Shown here in pieces: positions 1 to 8,152 of a stretch of 64,000 nucleotides of DNA (position 1 is the first letter of the stretch; every line of letters begins with the position of its first letter). The translations under genes were made by a program, and so were the position numbers. Under the pieces are notes generated by a model that saw only the letters and a program-made list of their open reading frames with translations, did not search any database and was not told the origin of the DNA. Source of the DNA: Cryobacterium tepidiphilum (GTDB lineage: Bacteria; Actinomycetota; Actinomycetes; Actinomycetales; Microbacteriaceae). Location of the stretch: assembly GCF_003716325.1 (NCBI RefSeq), contig NZ_RDSR01000012.1:1-64000 (forward strand). The letters are read 5' to 3'.

Positions 1-550
1 GGTTCTCGGTGGCGAACTCCACCAGAGCTTCCTCCGCGAACGCCAGATCCTCCGGGTTAGCGTTCGCCCTAGCCTGCTCGAGGTTCGACATGATCGCCTC
101 GGCCGCGTCCACCGGGATCCGGCCCGCCGAGAGCGCCTCCGCCACCGCCGGGAACGCGACCGGCAGCCGTTCCCCCAGCAAAGTCACCGGCGTCGCCGTC
201 GCCGCGCCCACCCGGCACAGACGGCTCGCCTCGGCCACGGTGATCCGGCCGATCTCGGCCAGCAGCATCGCCGCACTCGCGTTCCCGGTGCGTTTGGCCA
301 ACCCCTCCTGCCCGAGCGACACGCGCGACCGTTCAACCACCTGCCCGGCAAGCCTCGCCAACAAGGCGTCGACCTCACGCTTGACCGCGAAACCCGCCCT
401 AAGCGACTCCATGAGGCCCGCATCGCTCATCCCGGCCGCGTCGACCTCCGCATCGCCCATGCCCGCTGGTTGGGCGAAGTGCAGCGCGCCGGCCCACGCG
501 TCGGCGAGTTCGCCGACCGAGGCGACCAACGCATCCGTTGAACCTGACAT
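1..550 (-). CDS. DUF222 / HNH endonuclease family protein, N-terminal part (cut by window edge)
   Basis: The gene starts at ATG 550 and runs off the left edge, so only about 183 codons are visible. They show the Ala/Leu/Arg-rich helical pattern of DUF222, including a stretch ending RITVAEASRLCRVG near residue 125. DUF222 normally precedes an HNH nuclease domain in the actinobacterial 13E12-type family; that catalytic part would lie outside the window. The role of these proteins is poorly known. A second, frameshifted relative lies at 29832-31318. The 218 bases between this start and the next gene show no further gene. Confidence 0.8.
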   Translation of the reverse strand, partial: MSGSTDALVASVGELADAWAGALHFAQPAGMGDAEVDAAGMSDAGLMESLRAGFAVKREVDALLARLAGQVVERSRVSLGQEGLAKRTGNASAAMLLAEIGRITVAEASRLCRVGAATATPVTLLGERLPVAFPAVAEALSAGRIPVDAAEAIMSNLEQARANANPEDLAFAEEALVEFATEN

Positions 551-768
551 ACCCTCACGCTACGGGTAACCACCGACATTCCCGCCGTCCTCGAATACCA
601 GCCCTCACCAGCGGTTACACCCTGTGGACAACCCCACTCGACACGCCGCTGTGGAGGACCGAAACAGCCGGTCGACACGGGCCCCGACCTCGTCCCCGAC
701 AGTGACGTGAACGAACTGCGCGCACGGCGACGGTCACGCTCCCGGCCCGCGGATGGAAGACTGGAGGC

Positions 769-1494
769 ATGACGATCATCGCTGCCGCCGACGGATCCGC
801 CCTCGGGAACCCGGGCCCCGCCGGATGGGCATGGTACGTCGATGACTCCTGCTGGGCCGCCGGCGGCTGGCCGCACGCCACCAACAACCAGGGCGAGCTG
901 AAGGCCGTTCTCGAACTGTTCCGGGCGACCGCGCACCTCGACGACGACCTCCATGTGCTGTGCGACAGCCAGTACGTCATCAACTCGGTGACCAAGTGGA
1001 TGCCCGGCTGGAAGAAGAAGGGCTGGCGCAAGGCCGACGGAAAGCCGGTCATGAACGTCGAGCTCCTCCGCGAGATCGACGACGCGCTCGCCGGGCGCCG
1101 TTACCGTTTCGAGTGGGTCAAGGGCCACGCCAACCACACGTTGAACGAGGCAGCGGATGCGCGCGCCCGCGCCGTGGCCGAGGCCTACCAGCGACGCACG
1201 ACGATTCCGGCCGGACCGGGCTGGTCCGGTGGCGCGGGCGCACCCGTGACGTCCCCGCCCGCTCCCGCGCGACCGCCGGAGCCAGGCGGCGCCCCGGTGA
1301 CGCTGTTCGACGAGATCGCCGAGCACGGTGCCCTGTTCGACACCGCCTCGAAGGCCGAACCGGCGCGCGAGGCCGGCCGCACGGCATCCGTCACCCTCAC
1401 CCTCACCCTCACCGACGCGGAACACGCCCGGCTCACGCAGCGCGCGGCGCGGCGCGGTGTGAGCGTCGAAGAGCTGTTGCGGGAGCTGATCTGA
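769..1494 (+). CDS. rnhA: Ribonuclease HI with C-terminal extension
   Basis: Cytoplasmic nuclease that would cut the RNA strand of RNA/DNA hybrids. The RNase H fold spans residues 1-145 and the four metal-binding acidic residues can be placed: D8 (in DGSALGNPG), E43 (NNQGEL), D66 (CDSQ) and D130 (NEAAD), with the loop histidine H120 (VKGHANH). Residues 145-241 are an extension absent from the roughly 155-residue classical enzyme: a Pro/Ala-rich linker, then a short helical region with repeated Thr-Leu. GGAGG lies just upstream of ATG 769. The gene ends 4 bases before the protease gene, so the two may be cotranscribed. Confidence 0.9.
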   Translation: MTIIAAADGSALGNPGPAGWAWYVDDSCWAAGGWPHATNNQGELKAVLELFRATAHLDDDLHVLCDSQYVINSVTKWMPGWKKKGWRKADGKPVMNVELLREIDDALAGRRYRFEWVKGHANHTLNEAADARARAVAEAYQRRTTIPAGPGWSGGAGAPVTSPPAPARPPEPGGAPVTLFDEIAEHGALFDTASKAEPAREAGRTASVTLTLTLTDAEHARLTQRAARRGVSVEELLRELI

Positions 1495-1498
1495 GCCC

Positions 1499-2692
1499 AT
1501 GGACCAGCCGATGACCCCGCACCTGATCCTCGACCTGCTCCTGCTGCTGGCGCTCGTGGGCTGCTTCGTGTCCGGCTACCGCAGCGGGCTCCTCCGCAGC
1601 ATCGCCGTGATGCTGGGACTCGTCGCCGGCGGCATCGCCGCCTACTTCGTCGTGCCGCTCGTGGGCAGCTGGGTGCCGGCGCCCGAGTGGCGCACCGCCG
1701 CCACCCTGGGGGCGGCCGCGCTCCTGGTGCTCACCGGCCTCTCGATCGGCCAGTCGGTCGGGTTCGCCATCCGTCGCCGCACGAGCCGCAGCCCGCTGCG
1801 GGTCGTCGACCGGACGCTCGGCGCCGTGGTCACCACCGTGGCTGCCGCACTGGTGCTTTCGATGGTCGCATTCACGGTCAGCGCCCTCGGCGTGCCTGTG
1901 CTGTCGTCTGCCATCGCGTCGTCGAAGGTGTTGCAGACCATCGACGGTCTCACGCCGACCCCGGTGCAGCGGTTCATGGCGCAGCTGCGCACGCTCACCG
2001 TCGACGAGGGGCTGCCGCGCATCATCGACGCGTTCAAGGGTCCGGTGCCGGAGATCCCCAAGATCGAAACCGGAAGCCCCGCTCTCAACGCCGCCGCGCA
2101 ATCCGTGGTGCGCATCACCGGCAACGCCTACGCCTGCGGCCAGAACCAGTCGGGCAGTGGCTTCGTGGTGGCGCCCGGCCGGGTCGTCACGAACGCCCAC
2201 GTGGTCGCCGGGGTGACGAGTCCTGTCGTCGAGTCGCCCGGCGGGCAGGCCGTGCGCGGCGACATCGTCTACTTCGACCCGGTGGGCGATCTCGCCGTGA
2301 TCGCGGCCGACGACCTGTCGGCTTCCCCGCTCGACCTCACGAAGACCCTGGGCGTCGGCGCCACCGCGGTGACCGACGGATACCCCTTCGGCGGCCCGTT
2401 CGATTCCGACCCGGCGCGCGTGATCGCGGTGAACACCCAGGGCGTCGCCGACATCTACGGCGAGAACCGCGCGCCGCGGGAGGTGTACACCATCGCCTCG
2501 AAGGTCGACCACGGCGAGTCGGGCGGCCCACTGCTCACCACCGACGGCCTCGTCGCCGGGGTGATCTTCGCCAAGGCGGCCAACACCGCCAACGTCGGAT
2601 ACGCCCTCACCATGGACGAGCTGCAGCCGGTCGCCGCCAAGGCGCCCGGTCTCAACGACCCGGTGTCGTCAGGGATGTGCGTGAGCGGGTGA
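1499..2692 (+). CDS. MarP-like membrane-anchored serine protease (CvpA domain plus trypsin-like domain)
   Basis: The N-terminal part (about residues 8-130) has four hydrophobic segments of the CvpA/colicin V production type. It is followed by an extracytoplasmic chymotrypsin-like protease domain. The triad is visible as H234 (TNAHVV), D264 (GDLAVI) and S341 (HGESGGPL), spaced almost as in Mycobacterium tuberculosis MarP, which confers acid and oxidative stress resistance. Two cysteines, C213 and C395, could form the regulatory disulfide known for MarP. ATG 1499 is preceded by GGGAG; ATG 1511 is an alternative start. The 3' end overlaps the convergent esterase gene by 24 bases. Confidence 0.88.
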   Translation: MDQPMTPHLILDLLLLLALVGCFVSGYRSGLLRSIAVMLGLVAGGIAAYFVVPLVGSWVPAPEWRTAATLGAAALLVLTGLSIGQSVGFAIRRRTSRSPLRVVDRTLGAVVTTVAAALVLSMVAFTVSALGVPVLSSAIASSKVLQTIDGLTPTPVQRFMAQLRTLTVDEGLPRIIDAFKGPVPEIPKIETGSPALNAAAQSVVRITGNAYACGQNQSGSGFVVAPGRVVTNAHVVAGVTSPVVESPGGQAVRGDIVYFDPVGDLAVIAADDLSASPLDLTKTLGVGATAVTDGYPFGGPFDSDPARVIAVNTQGVADIYGENRAPREVYTIASKVDHGESGGPLLTTDGLVAGVIFAKAANTANVGYALTMDELQPVAAKAPGLNDPVSSGMCVSG

Positions 2693-3556
2693 CTCCTCCC
2701 AGCCGGCGCTGATCTCGGCGAGACCCTCCCGGAACCCGCGCTCCCACACCGACCAGTCGTGGCCACCGTCGTACACGCGGAAGGACGCGGTGATCCCCGG
2801 CGTGCGTCTGGCCCGGTCGTACAGCACCGCCGCCTCCACGTCGAGGTCATGCCCGGCGTCGGCCTCATCGTTCCGGTACTCCGCATCGCCCACGGCGATG
2901 AACAGCCGGATCGGCGTGGCGGGGTCGACGGCGTCGAGTGCCGCAGGGTAGCCGAGCTCCCGGTAGCGGGCGTCGTCGAAGACCCGGCCGCCCACGCCGA
3001 AGGCTCCGGAGTGGCGTGCGGAGGACCCCCGCGGCGGCGTGGGAACGTACACGGCCGGACTCATCACGATCGCCGCCGCGAACAGGTCAGGGCGCACGAG
3101 CGTGAACCGCAGGGCGCCGGCGCCGCCCATCGAGTACCCGGCGACGACACGGTCCCTGCCGCGCCGCGTGCGGTAGCGACTGTCGATGCGTGGAACCAGC
3201 ACCTCCGTGAAGGCGGTTTCGATCGCCGCGCCGCCGCGGTACCGGGAGTCGACGTAGAAGCCGGCGCGGTCGCTCCACGGCGCATCCGGGATCACGCCGA
3301 TGACCGCCGGCAGCGCCCCGCTCCGGATCCGGCCGTCGAGCCAGGGCAGCACCTGCGCCCAGTCGTCCGTCGAGTCGCCACGGCCGTGCAGCAGGTACAG
3401 CGTCGGATACCGTCGGTCCTGGTTCTCGGCGTCGTCGTAGCCCGGTGGAAGGTACACCGAGTAGTCGAGCCGGCCGCCGGGCACAGCGGCCGGCATCCAC
3501 TCGACGCGCAGGTCCCCGCGCGTCATACCGGCGGAACCGTTCTCGGGCTCAATCAC
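2669..3556 (-). CDS. Alpha/beta-hydrolase esterase (esterase D / feruloyl esterase type)
   Basis: A 295-residue serine esterase without an obvious signal peptide. The oxyanion region is LLHGRGD (about residue 56), the nucleophile is S142 in GYSMGG, and the likely catalytic histidine lies in DGGHDW near residue 273. Esterases of this family remove acyl groups from sugars or act on small esters; the substrate here is unknown. The GTG start at 3556 overlaps the stop of the upstream TIM-barrel/SUMF1 gene by 8 bases, so it is probably the last gene of the 2.7-12.4 kb operon and may deacylate the imported glycoside. ATG 3526 is an alternative start. Confidence 0.82.
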   Translation of the reverse strand: MIEPENGSAGMTRGDLRVEWMPAAVPGGRLDYSVYLPPGYDDAENQDRRYPTLYLLHGRGDSTDDWAQVLPWLDGRIRSGALPAVIGVIPDAPWSDRAGFYVDSRYRGGAAIETAFTEVLVPRIDSRYRTRRGRDRVVAGYSMGGAGALRFTLVRPDLFAAAIVMSPAVYVPTPPRGSSARHSGAFGVGGRVFDDARYRELGYPAALDAVDPATPIRLFIAVGDAEYRNDEADAGHDLDVEAAVLYDRARRTPGITASFRVYDGGHDWSVWERGFREGLAEISAGWEESPAHAHP

Positions 3557-5549
3557 TGCCGGGCGTCAGGTCCCAGGCCAACCGGAACCCGATGTTGGGC
3601 GAGCGGTCGAGGCCCAGCCCTGCGAGCAGGAACTTCAGGCTGAATTCGGGCTCGCGGCGACCGCCGTCGACGTACCAGTCCGACCCCAGGGACGCGTGGT
3701 CGCTCCCGCCTTTCAGCATGACGAAGCGGGTGATCCCGTCGCTGTGCTCACTCTCGGTCCAGTTCCACACCCACCGCTCGGATCGGCGGAACCGGGGGTC
3801 GGCGGCCGCGATCTGCCACTCGAATTCAGTGGGGAGGCGGGCGCCCGCCCAGGCGGCGTACGCGCGCGCGTCGTCGAGATCGAGCCAGGTGGCCGCGCCG
3901 TCGCCGTCGCTCTCAACCAGGAACCGGTTCGTGCACACGGGCCGGTATCCGGTTGCGGCGGCGAAGGCCAGGAACTCTGCGCGGGTGACCTCGGTGGCGG
4001 CCACGGCAGTCCTCGCCTGGTCGACGCGGATGCGCTCGGTCCGGTCGTCGTGCAGCCGGGGCGGGAGCGGCTTCCACTCTTCGACGTACGGGGCGCCGGC
4101 GTACATCCCCGTCTCACGCCGCCGGTAGCGCACTTCGAGCGTTCGCTCGCCTGCCTCGATCACGACGGCGCCGGCAGGCGCCATACGGTCCCGCGACGTC
4201 CCGGGTGCCAGGCGCAGGGCGTCGCGGGCTGGGAAGGTGTCGTCGGCGTCGAACTCGTCGCCGGCCGCGGCGGCGAGGAGGCCCCCGAGCCAGTCCGGCT
4301 CGTCACCGCGAACGGCGAGGACGCCCGTGACGCTCCGGGCCGGGACCGTCGTACTCCCGCCCGGCAGGGCGTGTCCGGCGGTCACGTCATAGAGGCGGGC
4401 CCCGGAGGGGGCCTCCGCGATGAGCGGCCCGTGGTAGTCCTCCGTGCCCCGGTTCACGATGGTCCAGAGCGTCAGCGGGCCGTGCGAGTACCGGGAGACG
4501 TACACCCGGGCGGCGAGCGCTTCCGGGGCGGCGCCCGAGAGGGGCGACCAGTCGCCGTTAACCAGCACGTCGTTCAGGGCGCGCTGCACCCGGAGCATCC
4601 GTCGGAGGGTGCTCGTGTCGCGGGCGTTCCAGCCCACCCACACGCCGAACACGGTGTCCCACACCAGCATGCCCGTTCCGTTCATCCAGGCCGATTGCAG
4701 TTCTCCGCTGTGGTCGCGGTTCCAGCGCCTCGTTGAGTGCAGCATGTGGCGGCGCTCGTACCAGTGCGCCCGCATCACCCCGGGGGCCTCGCTGTCGGCG
4801 AACCACTGCGCCCAGCTGAGGAGGTGGTCTTCGATCCGCTGGTTGGGCACGCGCGACTCGCCCTCGAGCACCTGCGGCGGGTCGGCCGCGTGCAGGGCGT
4901 CGATGAGCCGGGAATCGCCCTCCTTCATGGTGTCGAGGAACACGCCGTCGACCCGCAGTTCGCCCACGAGGAGCGCGAGTTCCTCGGGGTCGTCGTTGGC
5001 CGGACGCCGGGTGCCGGTGTCCCACGGGTTGTAGTCGATGAAGACCTTGAGGCCGCGGGATTGGAAGTCCGCGACGAGATCGGCGAGTCCGGGCACATCC
5101 CGGTAGTAGTCGTACTGGTTGCGGTCGTCGATGCCGATGACGGGGTATGCGTGCCAGAGCACGATGCCGTCGAACCCGCCGTGGTCCGCGGTCAGCGAGA
5201 GGAGGCGGTCCGGGGTGAAGCGCTGCGCGTCACGGTCGAAGAGCCGTTCATCCCAGAGCCAGACGAGGGCGACGCTGTAACAGGACCGCGTCCAGGCGTG
5301 GTCGTCGCGGTCGTATTCGCGGCCGCTGTATGCCAGCCGCCGGCGGGCCTCCCGACGCCATGACGCGAGGGCGTCCCGCCAGGCCGGCCACTCGGCGGGG
5401 TCGGTGGGCGCCGCGAAGATCTTGGCGATGTCGCCGGTGGCCGCGTCGAGGGTCCCGTCCAGCGGCAGTACCGTCGGCAGGTCGATGGCGCGCGGAACCA
5501 GCGGGTTGATCTCGTTGGTGTTGGCCTCATCCGGGTCGAAGGAGTTCAT
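3549..5549 (-). CDS. TIM-barrel glycosidase-like protein fused to a SUMF1/FGE-like domain
   Basis: A 666-residue protein with two parts. Residues 1 to about 400 look like a TIM-barrel glycoside-hydrolase fold, with strands such as GFDGIVLWHAYPV, LKVFIDYNPWD and RVDGVFLDTMKEG. After a beta-rich linker, residues about 510-666 form a SUMF1/formylglycine-generating-enzyme-like domain (LPTEFEWQIAA, WNWTES, LKGGSDH, IGFRLA). The cysteine pair used by true formylglycine enzymes is absent, so it is unlikely to activate sulfatases and may bind ligand. No signal peptide is visible. The start at 5549 overlaps the upstream ADP-ribosylglycohydrolase stop as ATGA, implying translational coupling. The reaction is not known. 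Confidence 0.75.
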   Translation of the reverse strand: MNSFDPDEANTNEINPLVPRAIDLPTVLPLDGTLDAATGDIAKIFAAPTDPAEWPAWRDALASWRREARRRLAYSGREYDRDDHAWTRSCYSVALVWLWDERLFDRDAQRFTPDRLLSLTADHGGFDGIVLWHAYPVIGIDDRNQYDYYRDVPGLADLVADFQSRGLKVFIDYNPWDTGTRRPANDDPEELALLVGELRVDGVFLDTMKEGDSRLIDALHAADPPQVLEGESRVPNQRIEDHLLSWAQWFADSEAPGVMRAHWYERRHMLHSTRRWNRDHSGELQSAWMNGTGMLVWDTVFGVWVGWNARDTSTLRRMLRVQRALNDVLVNGDWSPLSGAAPEALAARVYVSRYSHGPLTLWTIVNRGTEDYHGPLIAEAPSGARLYDVTAGHALPGGSTTVPARSVTGVLAVRGDEPDWLGGLLAAAAGDEFDADDTFPARDALRLAPGTSRDRMAPAGAVVIEAGERTLEVRYRRRETGMYAGAPYVEEWKPLPPRLHDDRTERIRVDQARTAVAATEVTRAEFLAFAAATGYRPVCTNRFLVESDGDGAATWLDLDDARAYAAWAGARLPTEFEWQIAAADPRFRRSERWVWNWTESEHSDGITRFVMLKGGSDHASLGSDWYVDGGRREPEFSLKFLLAGLGLDRSPNIGFRLAWDLTPGSD

Positions 5550-6904
5550 GCGTGCATGCTTTCCGCCACGGCGAGCGTGCGCCGGGCCAGGTCGTCGAAC
5601 GCGCTGGCATCGAACCCTGGGATGCTGGACGCCAGGCGGTTGTGCAGTGGGTCGATCCATTCGGCGGGCAGAGCGGATGCGCCCGCGAGCGCCCCGCAGA
5701 TGGAGCCGGCCGTGGCGCCGACCGAGTCGGTGTCCCAGCCGCCGGTGACGGCCAGCGCGATCGCCTCGGCGAAGTCCCCGCCGCTCCGGGTGAGCGCGAA
5801 GGCAAGGAGCGCCGCATTGTTGAGCACATGCACCCAGTGCAGGCGGCCGAATTCGGCGTGCAGGGTGTCGAGTGCCTCCTCGACGGGCGTGTGCCCGCGG
5901 CCGAGCTCGCACCCGCGGCGGATGGCCGCCGCATAGCGGCTGCCGGCGGGAACGACGGAGAGGCCGGCACCGATGACGTCGTCCATGCTTGCGGCGACCA
6001 CGGCCGCCGATGACGCGGCGGCGACGAACATGGCGCCGTACAGCCCGTTCCGGCGGTGACTCAGCCACGCGTCGGTCCAGGCCAGGCGGGCCGCCCGCCG
6101 CGGGTCGCCGGGGCAGGCCCAGCCGTAGACGTCGGTGCGGATCTGGGCGCCGATCCAGTCCCGGAAGGGATTGCGCACGGCCCCTGCCACGTCGGGTTCG
6201 TAGCCGTCGAGGAGGTTGCGATAGGCGATGCGCTCCGCGGTGAAGACCCGGCCCCCGGGGAGGTTTGCCAGCCAGGACCGGGCGACGTCGTCGGTCGTGA
6301 AACCGGCGCCGACGCGCTCCAGGAGGTCGAGGCCGATCAGGGGAAAGTTGAGGTCGTCGTCTTCGGGCATGCCGTCGATGTTCTCGGCCAGGCTCGTGGG
6401 TCGGCTGCGCCGGTTCCACGGATACCGGGCCGCGACGTCGGCATCGAGACCCGCCTCGGTGAAGTAGCCGGTGATCGGCCAGTTTCCGGTGGACTGCGCG
6501 ATCGCCCTGATTCCTTCACGCGGGATCTTCTCGACGGGTTTGCCGAGGAGGCAGCCCGCGGCCCGGCCGAGCCACGCGCCGTGCACGCGGTCCAGGTTGG
6601 TGGTCGGCGGGAGTGACGGCGTTGCCGGGGCGGCGGCACGGATGTCGTCCAGGGCGTCGGGTTCGGCGTGGCGGAGGGACGCGGGGATGGGAATCCGGTC
6701 GATGTCGTCGAGCAGGGTCCGCGCCAGCAGCCGCAGTGCGTCGTCGGCGGCGGTGGGCGTGGCGCCGGTCGCGGGTGCCGTCGTGCTTCCCCCGGCACCG
6801 CGCCAGCGCTCGCGGATGGCGGTGACGTCCTGCTCGTCGGCGTCGGCGGCGGCCAGGGCGTGCGGGAGCAGGTCTTCCGGTTGGGTCCAGGTGAGCCGCA
6901 GCAT
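5546..6904 (-). CDS. ADP-ribosylglycohydrolase family protein (second copy)
   Basis: A 452-residue member of the DraG/ARH superfamily, whose enzymes hydrolyse N- or O-glycosidic bonds to ADP-ribose or similar ribosides using paired Mg ions. The family core begins at about residue 105 (VHGAWLGRAAGCLLGKP). The first metal motif is altered to PEDDDLNF (classically TDDT), and the second is intact as GGWDTDSVGATAGSI near the C terminus. About 100 extra N-terminal residues precede the core. The ATG start at 6904 shares one base with the upstream stop (TGATG) and the 3' end overlaps the next gene by ATGA. The sugar-operon context suggests a catabolic glycosidase rather than protein de-ADP-ribosylation. 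Confidence 0.85.
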   Translation of the reverse strand: MLRLTWTQPEDLLPHALAAADADEQDVTAIRERWRGAGGSTTAPATGATPTAADDALRLLARTLLDDIDRIPIPASLRHAEPDALDDIRAAAPATPSLPPTTNLDRVHGAWLGRAAGCLLGKPVEKIPREGIRAIAQSTGNWPITGYFTEAGLDADVAARYPWNRRSRPTSLAENIDGMPEDDDLNFPLIGLDLLERVGAGFTTDDVARSWLANLPGGRVFTAERIAYRNLLDGYEPDVAGAVRNPFRDWIGAQIRTDVYGWACPGDPRRAARLAWTDAWLSHRRNGLYGAMFVAAASSAAVVAASMDDVIGAGLSVVPAGSRYAAAIRRGCELGRGHTPVEEALDTLHAEFGRLHWVHVLNNAALLAFALTRSGGDFAEAIALAVTGGWDTDSVGATAGSICGALAGASALPAEWIDPLHNRLASSIPGFDASAFDDLARRTLAVAESMHA

Positions 6905-8058
6905 CACCGCTGGGCCGCCGGGACCTGTCCGAGGGCGTTCCGTGCGGTGTCGCGTGCCTGTGCCCGCTGCTGGTCCTTCGCCCAGATGTCCCGGGTCACG
7001 TCGGCCATGGTGGCGCCGGAGCGTGTGAGGTCCATCTGGCTTCCGGTGGAGACGCCGTCGAGCCACTCCGCCGGGACGCTGCCGAGCCCGCCGAGGGCGC
7101 CGGCGATGGAGCCGGCCATCACCGCGATGGAGTCGGAGTCGCGACCGTAGTTGATGGCGCCGAGGACGGATTCTGCGTAGTCCCCGTCGGCGGCCAGGAG
7201 CATGCCGAGGGCGATGGGAAGCTCTTCGATCGACTTGGTGCGGCTGGGGATGCGCGCGTCACGGGCGGGCGCCCGGTAGTCGGGGCCGACGGTGTCGAAT
7301 GGTTCGACAGCGCGGCGCAGCGTCGCGAGTCCGCTCCGCCAGTCGGTGACCGACGCGGCCGCGGTCGCGACGGCGTCGATGGCGTCCTTCGTGCCGTCCT
7401 TGGCCAGGCGGAGTGCCGCCGAGACGACGTCGTCGGGTCCCGCTCCCGGGCGCATGGCTTCGGCGACAGCGGCCGCGTACACCCCGGCCGCCTCGCGCCC
7501 GTAGCTGGACTGGTGTGCGCCGGCGACGTCGATGGCCTCCGCGTACGCGGCATCTGCTGCACCCGCGTTGGCGATGCCGATGGGGGCCACGTACATGGTC
7601 GCCCCGCAGTTCACGATGTTGCCCACTCCGGCTTCCCGGGGATCGATGTGGCCGTAGTGGATGCGGGCGACCAGCCACTTCTCGGCGAGGAAGATGCGGT
7701 GCAGGAGCAGGGCTTCGCTCTCCAGTTCGGGGATCCAGCGTTTGTCGCCGATGAGCAGCGGCACGAGGTGGTCGGCGATGGCGTAGGCGTCGAGGTGGTC
7801 CCGCACGGTGGCGTAGACGTCGACGAGCGCGTTGGTCATGAGGGTGTCGTCGGTGACGTGCCCGTCGCCCTTGTGGTACGGGGCGATCGGGCGGGCATTA
7901 CGCCAATCGGCGAGGAACGGGGGAACGATGCCGCTGATGAAGCCGCCGTACCGGGCCTGGATCGCCTCGGGCGTGTTCCCCTCCGCGGCTCCGCCGAGGG
8001 CGTCTCCCACTGCGGCGCCGGCGAGGGCACCTGTCGCCTTGTCCTCGAGCAGATCCAT
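6904..8058 (-). CDS. ADP-ribosylglycohydrolase family protein (first copy)
   Basis: A 384-residue ARH/DraG-fold hydrolase with both metal-site motifs: T69-D70-D71-T72 in GHVTDDTLM and the C-terminal GRDSDSIAVMAGSIAG. Family enzymes cleave ribosyl N- or O-glycosides. ATG 8058 is chosen because AAGGAG lies at an ideal distance upstream; in-frame codons further upstream are therefore unlikely starts. It is the first enzyme gene after the binding-protein gene, separated by a strong hairpin at 8110-8146. The second ARH gene follows with a one-base overlap. Having two divergent ARH paralogues in one sugar-transport operon is notable. Confidence 0.88.
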   Translation of the reverse strand: MDLLEDKATGALAGAAVGDALGGAAEGNTPEAIQARYGGFISGIVPPFLADWRNARPIAPYHKGDGHVTDDTLMTNALVDVYATVRDHLDAYAIADHLVPLLIGDKRWIPELESEALLLHRIFLAEKWLVARIHYGHIDPREAGVGNIVNCGATMYVAPIGIANAGAADAAYAEAIDVAGAHQSSYGREAAGVYAAAVAEAMRPGAGPDDVVSAALRLAKDGTKDAIDAVATAAASVTDWRSGLATLRRAVEPFDTVGPDYRAPARDARIPSRTKSIEELPIALGMLLAADGDYAESVLGAINYGRDSDSIAVMAGSIAGALGGLGSVPAEWLDGVSTGSQMDLTRSGATMADVTRDIWAKDQQRAQARDTARNALGQVPAAQR

Positions 8059-8109
8059 TGGTTGTTCTCCTTGTTTCACGATTGCGCTCGCACGCTGGTT
8101 CCGGTTGGT

Positions 8110-8146
8110 CGAGGGCGGGCCGGGCGCGATGCCCGGCCTGCCCTCG
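8110..8146 (-). terminator. Intra-operon hairpin between binding-protein gene and ADP-ribosylglycohydrolase genes
   Basis: Two 16-base arms that pair at 15 of 16 positions flank a 5-base loop (arms begin CGAGGGC and end GCCCTCG). No T-tract follows on either strand. A hairpin just after a solute-binding-protein gene often protects the upstream message or partly stops transcription, giving more binding protein than downstream enzyme. A similar hairpin follows the other binding-protein gene at 46166-46197. Confidence 0.6.
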
Positions 8147-8152
8147 CGGTGG

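Noticed and set aside
3549-5549. Second formylglycine-generating enzyme for the sulfatase
   Set aside because: The SUMF1-like domain has no cysteine pair, so it cannot catalyse formylglycine formation; the enzyme at 50655-51689 has both cysteines.
3549-6419. A continuous 956-codon frame suggesting a longer TIM-barrel/SUMF1 protein
   Set aside because: The first 290 codons lie inside the ADP-ribosylglycohydrolase gene in another frame and are Arg/Pro-rich; ATG 5549 with the ATGA overlap is the better start.
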